In this document: positions 6,984 through 11,253 of the stretch, one piece after another
Position numbering within the stretch: the first letter of the stretch is position 1
How the letters are laid out: each line of letters begins with the position of its first letter
From: Chloroflexota bacterium
Lineage (GTDB): Bacteria; Chloroflexota; Limnocylindria; QHBO01
Assembly: GCA_024636135.1 (NCBI GenBank)
Contig: JAGXHP010000029.1
Coordinates: forward strand, 1 to 11,253
DNA length: 11,253 bases
Direction of reading: 5' to 3'
Position numbers and translations under genes: made by a program
The notes under the pieces: generated by a model
What the model was told of the DNA's origin: nothing
The model's input: only the letters and a program-made list of their open reading frames with translations
Databases searched by the model: none

Positions 6984-7719
6984 GCGGCTCCAGAAGCTGA
7001 TCGCTCGCGCGGGGCTGGCATCGCGACGTGCCGCGGAGCAGCTCATCGTCGACGGCCGCGTGCGGGTCAACGGCACGGTGGCCCGGATCGGGGAGTCCGC
7101 GGATCCCGCCACCGATCGCATCGAGGTCGACGGGAGCCCGCTGCCATCGGCGACGCGACCGATCCATCTCGCGATCCACAAGCCCAGCGGCTTCCTGAGC
7201 TCGGCTCGTGACGAGCGGGGTCGGCGCTCGGTCGTGTCGCTGGTGGAGACGCGGGGTGAGCGGTTGTGGCCGGCCGGGCGGCTGGACGTCGAGTCCGAGG
7301 GGCTGATGATCCTCACCAACGACGGCGAGTGGGCGAATCGCGTTCTTCATCCGCGCTACGGCACGCTCCGCGAATACGCCGCCCTCATCAGCCCGGCCCC
7401 GACGCGCGCCATGCTCCAGCGTCTGCGCGACGGCGTCACGCTCGAGGACGGGCCGGCTCAACTGGTCGACGCGCGCTATGCGCTGCCGCCGGCCGAGGTC
7501 GAGCGGGACCGGGACGAGGATGGCGCCTGGCTCCGCGTCCGGATCGGCGAGGGGAGGAAGCGGGAGGTGCGCCGCCTGTTTGCCGCGCTCGACGCCAACG
7601 TGGATCGGCTTGTCCGCACCGGCATCGGCTCACTGCGGCTCAACGGCCTTCGGGCCGGCCAGTGGCGGGAGATGCGCGGCGACGAGGTGGCGGCGCTCTC
7701 CGCCGGACGGCGCCGATGA
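6973..7719 (+). CDS. rluB: Pseudouridine synthase of the RluB/RsuA/RluF family
   Basis: The enzyme turns a uridine of ribosomal RNA into pseudouridine. The 248-residue product begins with an S4 RNA-binding domain (about 3-50: RLQKLIARAGLASRRAAEQL, then DGRVRVNG). The catalytic domain follows: AIHKPSGFLSS (67-77), the active-site loop AGRLDVESEGLMILTNDG with nucleophile Asp104, and the C-terminal motif IGEGRKREVRRLF (about 193-205), which marks this branch of the family. By neighbourhood (after scpB, before cmk) and length it is most like RluB of 23S rRNA helix 80; RsuA or RluE specificity cannot be excluded from sequence alone. The ATG at 6973 gives the usual S4 start. A TTG 24 nt upstream is possible but not needed. 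The stop overlaps the cmk start by ATGA. Confidence 0.93.
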   Translation: MTTERLQKLIARAGLASRRAAEQLIVDGRVRVNGTVARIGESADPATDRIEVDGSPLPSATRPIHLAIHKPSGFLSSARDERGRRSVVSLVETRGERLWPAGRLDVESEGLMILTNDGEWANRVLHPRYGTLREYAALISPAPTRAMLQRLRDGVTLEDGPAQLVDARYALPPAEVERDRDEDGAWLRVRIGEGRKREVRRLFAALDANVDRLVRTGIGSLRLNGLRAGQWREMRGDEVAALSAGRRR

Positions 7720-8390
7720 CCCGGTCGATCGCGGTCGACGGGCCGTCGGGCGCGGGCAAGAGCACCGTGGGCCACTCCTTTGCGGAGCGGATCGACGCGA
7801 CCTTCGTCGACACCGGCCTCATGTATCGGGCACTGACCCTCGCGGCGCTGGACGGAGGTGTCGACCTCGAGGATGCCGTGGCCCTGGGCCGGTTGGCGGC
7901 GGAGAGCTCCATCTCGGTGGAGCGTCCGGGTGTGGGGCAGTCGGATCGGTTCGAGACGGTGCGTCTCGCCGGAAGGGACGTCACCCACGAGGTGCGCACG
8001 CCCCGCGTCGACCGTGCGGTGAGCGCCGTCAGCCGGCACGCGGGGGTGCGGGACGCGATGCTGGGCATCCAGCGCACGGCAGCCCAGCGCGAGGATGTCG
8101 TGATGGTCGGGCGTGACATCGGGACGGTCGTGCTGCCCGACGCGACGCTCAAGGTCTACCTCACCGCCGACGCCGTCGTTCGCGCCCGCCGTCGCGCCGC
8201 CGAGATGGGTCGCCCGGACCGCGTTGACGACTACCTCGCCGAGATCCGGCTCCGAGACGATGCGGACTCCCAGCGCGCGGTGGCCCCGCTCCGCATCCCC
8301 GAGGGCGCCCTGGTGCTGGACACCGGCAAGCTCGACGTGGAGGGGTGCGTCGACGCGATCGCGGCGCGGTTGGAGGAGCTCGATGCGTAG
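7716..8390 (+). CDS. cmk: Cytidylate kinase
   Basis: CMP/dCMP kinase makes CDP and dCDP from the monophosphates with ATP in the cytosol, recycling CMP from RNA turnover and lipid synthesis. The 224 residues are the normal bacterial length. The P-loop GPSGAGKST is at 9-17. The D-TGLMYRAL stretch (32-40) matches the CMP-site DTGAMYR of the family. The NMP-binding insert typical of bacterial CMP kinases spans about 65-110, including VRTPRVDRAVSAVS. GRDIGTVVLPDA (132-143) is the family hallmark. The lid/Arg region RLRDDADSQRAVAPL (178-192) supplies the phosphate-binding Arg and the conserved Asp-Ser pair. The ATG at 7716 overlaps the rluB stop by 4 nt and begins the first beta-strand directly. 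The stop overlaps the acyltransferase gene by 8 nt. CMP is also released during phospholipid synthesis, so the pairing with an acyltransferase gene is metabolically reasonable. Confidence 0.96.
   Translation: MTRSIAVDGPSGAGKSTVGHSFAERIDATFVDTGLMYRALTLAALDGGVDLEDAVALGRLAAESSISVERPGVGQSDRFETVRLAGRDVTHEVRTPRVDRAVSAVSRHAGVRDAMLGIQRTAAQREDVVMVGRDIGTVVLPDATLKVYLTADAVVRARRRAAEMGRPDRVDDYLAEIRLRDDADSQRAVAPLRIPEGALVLDTGKLDVEGCVDAIAARLEELDA
8372..8378 (+). promoter_or_regulatory. Ribosome binding site of the acyltransferase gene
   Basis: GGAGGAG lies 4 nt before the ATG at 8383, inside the end of cmk. It is one of the clearest Shine-Dalgarno sequences in the window and fixes the start of the acyltransferase, whose open frame extends far upstream into cmk. 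Confidence 0.6.
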
Positions 8391-9075
8391 CTGGTTCTTC
8401 CATCCCGGTGCGGCACTCATTGCCGGGGCGGCGCGCCTCCTGTGGGGTCTGCGGGTCGAGGGAGCAGAGAACGTGCCCCGCGACGGGCCGTTCATCGTCG
8501 TCTCGAACCACTGCTCGAATCTCGATCCGCCCTTCGTCGCCTGGGCGACGGGACACCAGGTGGGACGCGTCGTGCATTTCATGGCCAAGATCGAGATGCG
8601 CAGCTGGCCCTTCATCGGTTGGCTTGCGACGCAGTCGGGCACCTTCTTCGTCCGGCGTGGCGAGGGAGACCGCAACGCGCAGCGCTTCAGCCTCGACACG
8701 CTCGCCGATGGGCGACCGATCGCGGTCTTTGCCGAGGGAACTCGCTCACGTGACGGCCGGCTCCAGGCGTTCAAGTCGGGGGCCGCGTTCCTGGCGATCC
8801 GCTCGGGGGCGCCGATCCTGCCGGTCGCGATCTCCGGTTCGCACCGGATCTTTCCGGGCCGCTCGCGCTGGCCCCACGCGACGCGCCTGGTCGTTCGCGT
8901 CGGCGCGCCCGTCAGCCTGCCTGCGCAGCCGACCGGCAGGATCGATCGCGCAGAGATGGAGCGGGGGACGCGCCGGGTATGGGAGATGGTGAACGGGCTC
9001 CTGCCGCCCGCTCAACGAGGTCATCCCCGGCAGGCGATCAGCGACGAAGCAGGCGCAGGAACAGGCCCAGGTTGA
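8383..9075 (+). CDS. plsC: 1-acyl-sn-glycerol-3-phosphate acyltransferase (PlsC/LPLAT family)
   Basis: A 230-residue acyltransferase of the PlsC type, expected to transfer an acyl chain to lysophosphatidic acid at the inner face of the cytoplasmic membrane. The catalytic NHCSNLDP motif (HX4D: His43, Asp48) is present. Next come FMAKIEMRSWPFIGWLA (66-82), GTFFVRRG (86-93), the substrate motif FAEGTRSRDG (116-125), FKSGAAFLA (130-138) and ILPVAISGS (145-153). There is one weak hydrophobic N-terminal segment (about 8-22) and no long membrane anchor, as in many PlsC proteins. The ATG at 8383 is supported by GGAGGAG four bases upstream and by the 8-nt overlap with cmk (ATGCGTAG). The last 25 residues, after the family's usual end, are of low complexity (Ala/Gly), and their 38 nt are shared with the end of the minus-strand gene. 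A cmk-plsC-ispH order occurs in several phyla. Acyl-acceptor specificity cannot be read from the sequence. Confidence 0.92.
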   Translation: MRSWFFHPGAALIAGAARLLWGLRVEGAENVPRDGPFIVVSNHCSNLDPPFVAWATGHQVGRVVHFMAKIEMRSWPFIGWLATQSGTFFVRRGEGDRNAQRFSLDTLADGRPIAVFAEGTRSRDGRLQAFKSGAAFLAIRSGAPILPVAISGSHRIFPGRSRWPHATRLVVRVGAPVSLPAQPTGRIDRAEMERGTRRVWEMVNGLLPPAQRGHPRQAISDEAGAGTGPG

Positions 9076-9235
9076 TGATCGTCGGTGCCCACAGGCCGAC
9101 GAACTGCGCGGCCTGCTTGCGGCCGGTGGCGTAGAGAACCAGCGAAAGGGCGATCGACGCGCCGGTGGCGGCGATGAAGGCCTCGCTCGGGATCTCCTCG
9201 GCCTTCGCGAGCGGGGAGTCGTTGCCTTGGAACAT
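9038..9235 (-). CDS. Small two-helix membrane protein, unknown function
   Basis: A 65-residue protein that I do not recognise by name. It has a polar N-terminus with a basic/acidic stretch (SPLAKAEEIPSEAF, about 7-20) and two hydrophobic segments: about 19-37 (FIAATGASIALSLVLYATG) and 43-62 (AAQFVGLWAPTIINLGLFL), joined by a basic turn GRKQ. It ends RLLRR. A helical hairpin in the cytoplasmic membrane with both ends inside is likely (inference, from the positive charges). The ATG at 9235 is supported by AGGAGA five bases upstream on the minus strand (complement of 9241-9246). The frame stays open upstream into ispH antisense, but only this part has protein-like composition. The gene is convergent with the acyltransferase gene (38-nt overlap of the 3' ends) and divergent from ispH. 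It resembles short membrane proteins with a conserved FVGLWAPT-type motif that I associate with other bacteria, but that is memory, not a search. Confidence 0.72.
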   Translation of the reverse strand: MFQGNDSPLAKAEEIPSEAFIAATGASIALSLVLYATGRKQAAQFVGLWAPTIINLGLFLRLLRR

Positions 9236-9240
9236 GTGAG

Positions 9241-9246
9241 TCTCCT
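9241..9246 (-). promoter_or_regulatory. Ribosome binding site of the 65-residue membrane protein
   Basis: On the minus strand AGGAGA stands 5 nt before the ATG at 9235. It decides the start of this small gene, since the open frame alone would allow a much longer product. No convincing -10 hexamer for this gene was found between 9247 and 9310. Confidence 0.55.
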
Positions 9247-9301
9247 GCGGTGATGTACACGAACTCGTACGGCGCCGGACCCCGATCGCATGATGCCGGT
9301 A

Positions 9302-9330
9302 GGGACCTTGCGGCGTATCCCTTCTAGAAT
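9302..9330 (+). promoter_or_regulatory. Predicted promoter of ispH (leaderless type)
   Basis: TAGAAT at 9325-9330 fits a -10 element of the TANNNT kind. GGGACC at 9302-9307 has the GAC core of a -35 element at an exact 17-bp spacing. Counting from the -10, transcription would start at about 9337-9338, the A of the ATG at 9338. AT-rich hexamers are rare in this GC-rich sequence, and nearly the same arrangement is seen before der. No Shine-Dalgarno sequence lies before 9338. Confidence 0.6.
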
Positions 9331-9337
9331 GAGCTCG

Positions 9338-10237
9338 ATGACCACCGCAACCCGACCCGACGTCCGCATCGCCGAGCGCGCCGGCTTCTGCTATGGCGTG
9401 CGCCTGGCGATCGACAAGGCCAAGCACGCCCGCACCGAGGGCAAGGAGGTCACCACCCTCGGCCAGCTGGTGCACAACCCCGGCATCAAGGCCGACCTGT
9501 CGGACCGCGGCATCCGCACCGCAGACCTCGCCGACCAGGTGGAGGGCGGAACCCTGGTCATCCGTGCCCATGGCGTGCCGAAGTCCGAGTTCGAGACGGT
9601 GAAGGGCAAGGAGAGCCTCGAGGTCATTGACGCCACCTGCACCTGGGTGCTCCAGTCGCAGAAGGCGGCTCGCGAGCTGGCGGAGGCCGGCTACACGGTG
9701 TGCATCATCGGCCACGAGGACCATCCCGAGGTCAAGGGCGTTCGCTCATATGCCGGTGAGAAGCACGTCGTCGTCGACGACATGGACCGATCCACCTGGG
9801 AGCGCGTGCCGCGCACGAAGAAGATCGGCGTGCTCAGCCAATCGACGATCCTGCCGCAGAAGCTCGAGGAGTTCGCCGCGTTCTGCCTGCGCCGCGCCCA
9901 CGACCTGCGCGTGGTCAACACGGTCTGCCCCGTCACGCTGACCCGCCAGGACGACTCGGTGGCGCTGGCACTTGAGGTCGACGCGATGATCGTGGTCGGC
10001 GGCAAGAACAGCTCGAACACGAAGGAGCTCGCCGTGAAATGTCGAGAGATCCTGTCCGAGACCGTCCACGTCGCCGATGCCGATGAGCTCGCCGCCGAGC
10101 ACGCCGAGTGGCTGCAGGACAAGGCGCGCATCGGCATCACCGGCGGGACCTCCACTCCCGAGGTCGACCTCGAGGAAGTCCGCGAACGGGTCTACAGTCT
10201 TACGGCGGCCCCTGGCGGCGCGGCCGCCCCAGCTTGA
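9338..10237 (+). CDS. ispH: 4-hydroxy-3-methylbut-2-enyl diphosphate reductase
   Basis: IspH is the last enzyme of the MEP isoprenoid pathway. Its [4Fe-4S] cluster reduces HMBPP to isopentenyl and dimethylallyl diphosphate in the cytosol. The 299-residue product keeps the three cluster cysteines: Cys18 (RAGFCYGV), Cys101 (DATCTW) and Cys197 (NTVCPVT). It also keeps the substrate residues His46 (LVHNPG), His78 (RAHGVP), His129 and Glu131 (HPEVKG), Ser225/Asn227 (GGKNSSNT) and Ser272 (GGTSTPE). Two places differ from the common consensus: DATCP is DATCT here, and the third cysteine is followed by Pro. I chose the ATG at 9338 because a -10-like TAGAAT ends 7 nt before it, so the mRNA would start on the codon. 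An ATG at 9329 overlaps that hexamer and one at 9290 lies upstream of it. The C-terminus is an Ala/Pro/Gly tail. The gene is divergent from the small membrane protein gene. Confidence 0.96.
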   Translation: MTTATRPDVRIAERAGFCYGVRLAIDKAKHARTEGKEVTTLGQLVHNPGIKADLSDRGIRTADLADQVEGGTLVIRAHGVPKSEFETVKGKESLEVIDATCTWVLQSQKAARELAEAGYTVCIIGHEDHPEVKGVRSYAGEKHVVVDDMDRSTWERVPRTKKIGVLSQSTILPQKLEEFAAFCLRRAHDLRVVNTVCPVTLTRQDDSVALALEVDAMIVVGGKNSSNTKELAVKCREILSETVHVADADELAAEHAEWLQDKARIGITGGTSTPEVDLEEVRERVYSLTAAPGGAAAPA

Positions 10238-10326
10238 GCGAACACGACTGGACGCTATCCGATCGCGCCGGCAATCGGGTCTGCATCGCCGTGTGGCCGA
10301 ACGGGGGCACGACCAAGCATCCGTAG
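10234..10326 (+). other. Doubtful 30-codon reading frame or gene remnant after ispH
   Basis: A TTG overlaps the ispH stop as TTGA and opens a frame of 30 codons ending with TAG at 10324-10326. About 25 of its 29 sense codons after the start end in G or C, as in the real genes, and the product (WTLSDRAGNRVCIAVW core) looks protein-like. The D-x-x-GN-x-x-C-I pattern recalls the last strand of VOC/glyoxalase-type domains (DPEGN-x-FC), so it may be the remnant of such a gene; this is a weak resemblance by eye. No ribosome site other than coupling to ispH is visible. It may equally be untranslated spacer with chance codon structure. The remaining 51 bases up to the minus-strand stop (10327-10377) hold nothing I can name, and no hairpin followed by a T run. 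Confidence 0.25.
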
Positions 10327-10377
10327 GTGTGATGGCCGCGGATCACGAGGTGGAGGGGCAACGGCGCGCGAGGACGC

Positions 10378-10920
10378 CTAATCGGCGCGCTGCAGGATCA
10401 CCATCGAGCCGACGATTGCGAGGATTCCCACGAGCTCCAGGCCGAATCCGATCCTGACTCGTCGTGCGACCGCCCGACGCTGCTCTGGATGGCGGTCGTC
10501 GTCACCCTCCCAAAGGCGGTCGTCATCCGCGAGGCGGCTGAGCGCGGGGCTCGTGACCCGCCCGCCGATCGCGAAGACGGTCAGGGTCATCAAGACGGCT
10601 GCCAGCCAGGTGGCACCGTACGGACGGCCGAACGCGTCCAGGCCGTCGATCGGGCCGAGTGCGGTGCCCCGGAGCAGGCCGGTGACCGCGACCGTGAGCG
10701 CGGCCCCGATCATGAGTCGCTCAGGGCCGATCAACAGCGACCGCACAAGCTCGCGCTGGCGGGGCGCCGGCTGCCGGAAGACGAAGGGGACGAGGAAGAG
10801 ATTCGCAAGCAGCGAGCCGCCGAGCCACGCACTGCCACCCACCAGGTGAAGAAGCTGCGCGGCGACGGGAATCGCTTCCACCTCTGCCTCCTCCTCCGCG
10901 CCGTCCGCGTCCCCGGACAT
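10378..10920 (-). CDS. Four-helix membrane protein, CopD-like
   Basis: A 180-residue integral membrane protein without a firm name. A short acidic N-terminus (SGDADGAEEEAEVE) precedes four hydrophobic segments: about 17-46, 68-85, 102-124 and 156-177. The first contains AAQLLHLVGGSAWLGGSLL (His25), which resembles the H-x-x-x-x-x-x-W-x-GG pattern of CopD and related DUF2269/DUF4149-type membrane proteins, where such histidines bind copper or haem. The second ends in VTGLLRG, similar to the L-x-x-TG-x-x-x-G found in the same families. A charged, Asp/Arg-rich cytoplasmic loop (131-156, with DDDRHPEQRR) lies between helices three and four. Copper or haem binding is inference. The ATG at 10920 is preferred because the -10-like TAGACT lies 16 nt upstream; the ATG at 10953 would lie before that element. 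It is divergent from der, with 84 nt between the two start codons. Confidence 0.75.
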   Translation of the reverse strand: MSGDADGAEEEAEVEAIPVAAQLLHLVGGSAWLGGSLLANLFLVPFVFRQPAPRQRELVRSLLIGPERLMIGAALTVAVTGLLRGTALGPIDGLDAFGRPYGATWLAAVLMTLTVFAIGGRVTSPALSRLADDDRLWEGDDDRHPEQRRAVARRVRIGFGLELVGILAIVGSMVILQRAD

Positions 10921-10936
10921 TGCACAGCGTCCATCC

Positions 10937-10942
10937 AGTCTA
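10937..10942 (-). promoter_or_regulatory. Predicted -10 element of the CopD-like gene
   Basis: On the minus strand the hexamer is TAGACT, identical to the one before der. Transcription would start near 10930, giving a leader of about 10 nt (ACGCTGTGCA) without a Shine-Dalgarno sequence. No good -35 is visible: GCGACG on the minus strand (10968-10963) is 20 bp away, which is too far for a normal spacer. Confidence 0.42.
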
Positions 10943-10961
10943 CGCGTCGCCATGTGCCCGG

Positions 10962-10976
10962 GCGTCGCGGCGACGC
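10962..10976. repeat. Perfect 7-bp inverted repeat between the divergent promoters
   Basis: GCGTCGC-G-GCGACGC is a perfect 15-bp palindrome with a one-base centre. It overlaps the predicted -35 of der (10970-10975). A third copy of GCGTCGC lies at 10944-10950, 18 bp upstream of the first arm and directly beside the -10 of the CopD-like gene. The layout would suit an operator serving both genes. With such GC-rich sequence, chance repeats of CG-rich 7-mers are common, so the role is open. Confidence 0.4.
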
Positions 10977-10998
10977 TCCATCCCATCGCGGGTAGACT
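10970..10998 (+). promoter_or_regulatory. Predicted promoter of der (leaderless type)
   Basis: TAGACT at 10993-10998 is a -10-like element. GCGACG at 10970-10975 has the GAC core of a -35 at exactly 17 bp. The predicted transcription start falls on 11005, the first base of the der ATG, with six bases between hexamer and codon. There is no Shine-Dalgarno sequence, which fits a leaderless mRNA. Confidence 0.6.
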
Positions 10999-11004
10999 CC
11001 GCCG

Positions 11005-11253
11005 ATGTCCTCCCTTCCCGTGGTCGCCATCGTCGGACGCCCGAACGTCGGCAAGAGCACGCTGTTCAATCGGCTCATCGGCGAGCGACTGGCGATCATC
11101 TCCGACGTGTCTGGCACGACGCGCGACCGCGTGTACGGCACGGCCGAATGGAACGGTCGCACGTTCACGGTGGTCGACACCGGGGGACTCGAGCTCGAGC
11201 CCGGGACGCACATCGAGGAGCGGGTACAGGTCCAGGCGCGCGTCGCGGTGGAG
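11005..11253 (+). CDS. der: Ribosome biogenesis GTPase Der (EngA), N-terminal part, cut by window edge
   Basis: Der is an essential GTPase with two G domains that acts in assembly of the 50S ribosomal subunit. Only the first 83 residues are in the window; the frame stays open to the last base, so the gene continues and is not broken. The first G domain is clear: G1 GRPNVGKS at 11-18, then TLFNRLIG, the G2 region SGTTRDR at 36-42 with the conserved Thr pair, and G3 DTGG at 58-61. The double-domain GTPases of this family carry GRPNVGKSTLFNRL exactly in this form; the related single-domain Era has a different G2/G3 surrounding. The ATG at 11005 is the natural start, two to three residues before the first beta-strand, and lies six bases after a TAGACT hexamer. 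der near cmk is a widespread arrangement. Confidence 0.93.
   Translation, partial: MSSLPVVAIVGRPNVGKSTLFNRLIGERLAIISDVSGTTRDRVYGTAEWNGRTFTVVDTGGLELEPGTHIEERVQVQARVAVE

Noticed and set aside
7476..8774. A 432-codon minus-strand frame across rluB, cmk and plsC
   Set aside because: Composition is low-complexity and Arg/Ser-rich, with no domain, and the + strand genes are complete.
9255..9270. Imperfect inverted repeat GTAC...GTAC between the small membrane gene and ispH
   Set aside because: Only the outer four bases match without bulges, which is too little to claim an operator.
9290..9337. Longer IspH starting at ATG 9290 or ATG 9329
   Set aside because: The -10-like TAGAAT at 9325-9330 lies inside this extension, and the added residues do not resemble the IspH N-terminus.
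10360..10392. GCGCGC repeats at the end of the CopD-like gene as a terminator
   Set aside because: The segments are self-complementary CG runs without a defined loop, and no T run follows on either strand.

Overview
The window is a gene-dense, strongly GC-rich chromosomal segment of a bacterium. Eleven coding regions run head to tail on the + strand with overlaps or gaps of a few bases. They are followed by a looser region with two small minus-strand membrane-protein genes, ispH, and the start of der. The order nadK-recN-xer-(punA)-scpA-scpB-rluB-cmk-...-der is an old chromosomal neighbourhood: Actinobacteria keep much of it, and Firmicutes keep parts (xerD next to punA; scpA-scpB; cmk near der). 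The high GC, the M50 protease plus HD-domain pair, the cmk-plsC-ispH series and the apparently leaderless promoters suggest a Chloroflexota-type or actinobacterial lineage. I lean towards Chloroflexota, but this is inference. I see no insertion sequences, phage genes, CRISPR arrays, tRNA or rRNA.

Region 1 (2-9075, +) looks like one long operon: the end of NAD kinase, RecN, a Xer-type tyrosine recombinase, a membrane protein with bacterial PH and SHOCT domains, purine nucleoside phosphorylase, a site-2-protease homologue, an HD-domain protein, ScpA, ScpB, an RluB/RsuA-type pseudouridine synthase, cytidylate kinase and a PlsC-type acyltransferase. Junctions: 1-nt overlap (nadK/recN), 8 (recN/xer), 19-nt gap (xer/PH-SHOCT), 6-nt gap (PH-SHOCT/PNP), then overlaps of 4, 8, 14, 4, 11, 4 and 8 nt. 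Translational coupling is therefore likely through most of it. The functions are mixed: chromosome repair, resolution and condensation (RecN, Xer, ScpAB), nucleotide metabolism (NadK, PNP, Cmk), rRNA modification, and membrane or lipid biology.

Region 2 (9038-11253) is broken into short units. A 65-residue, two-helix membrane protein on the minus strand overlaps the end of the acyltransferase gene tail to tail. It is divergent from ispH, the last enzyme of the MEP isoprenoid pathway. After ispH come a doubtful 30-codon reading frame and a four-helix, CopD-like membrane protein on the minus strand. That gene is divergent from der, the ribosome-assembly GTPase, which the window edge cuts.

The most useful non-coding observation is a shared promoter design. 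TAGAAT or TAGACT hexamers lie upstream of ispH, der and the CopD-like gene. For ispH and der they sit 7 and 6 nt before the ATG, so transcription would start at or next to the start codon (leaderless mRNA). Both have a GAC core exactly 17 bp upstream. I found no clearly new multi-gene system. The least-explained genes are the PH-SHOCT protein, the HD protein, the 65-residue protein and the CopD-like protein.
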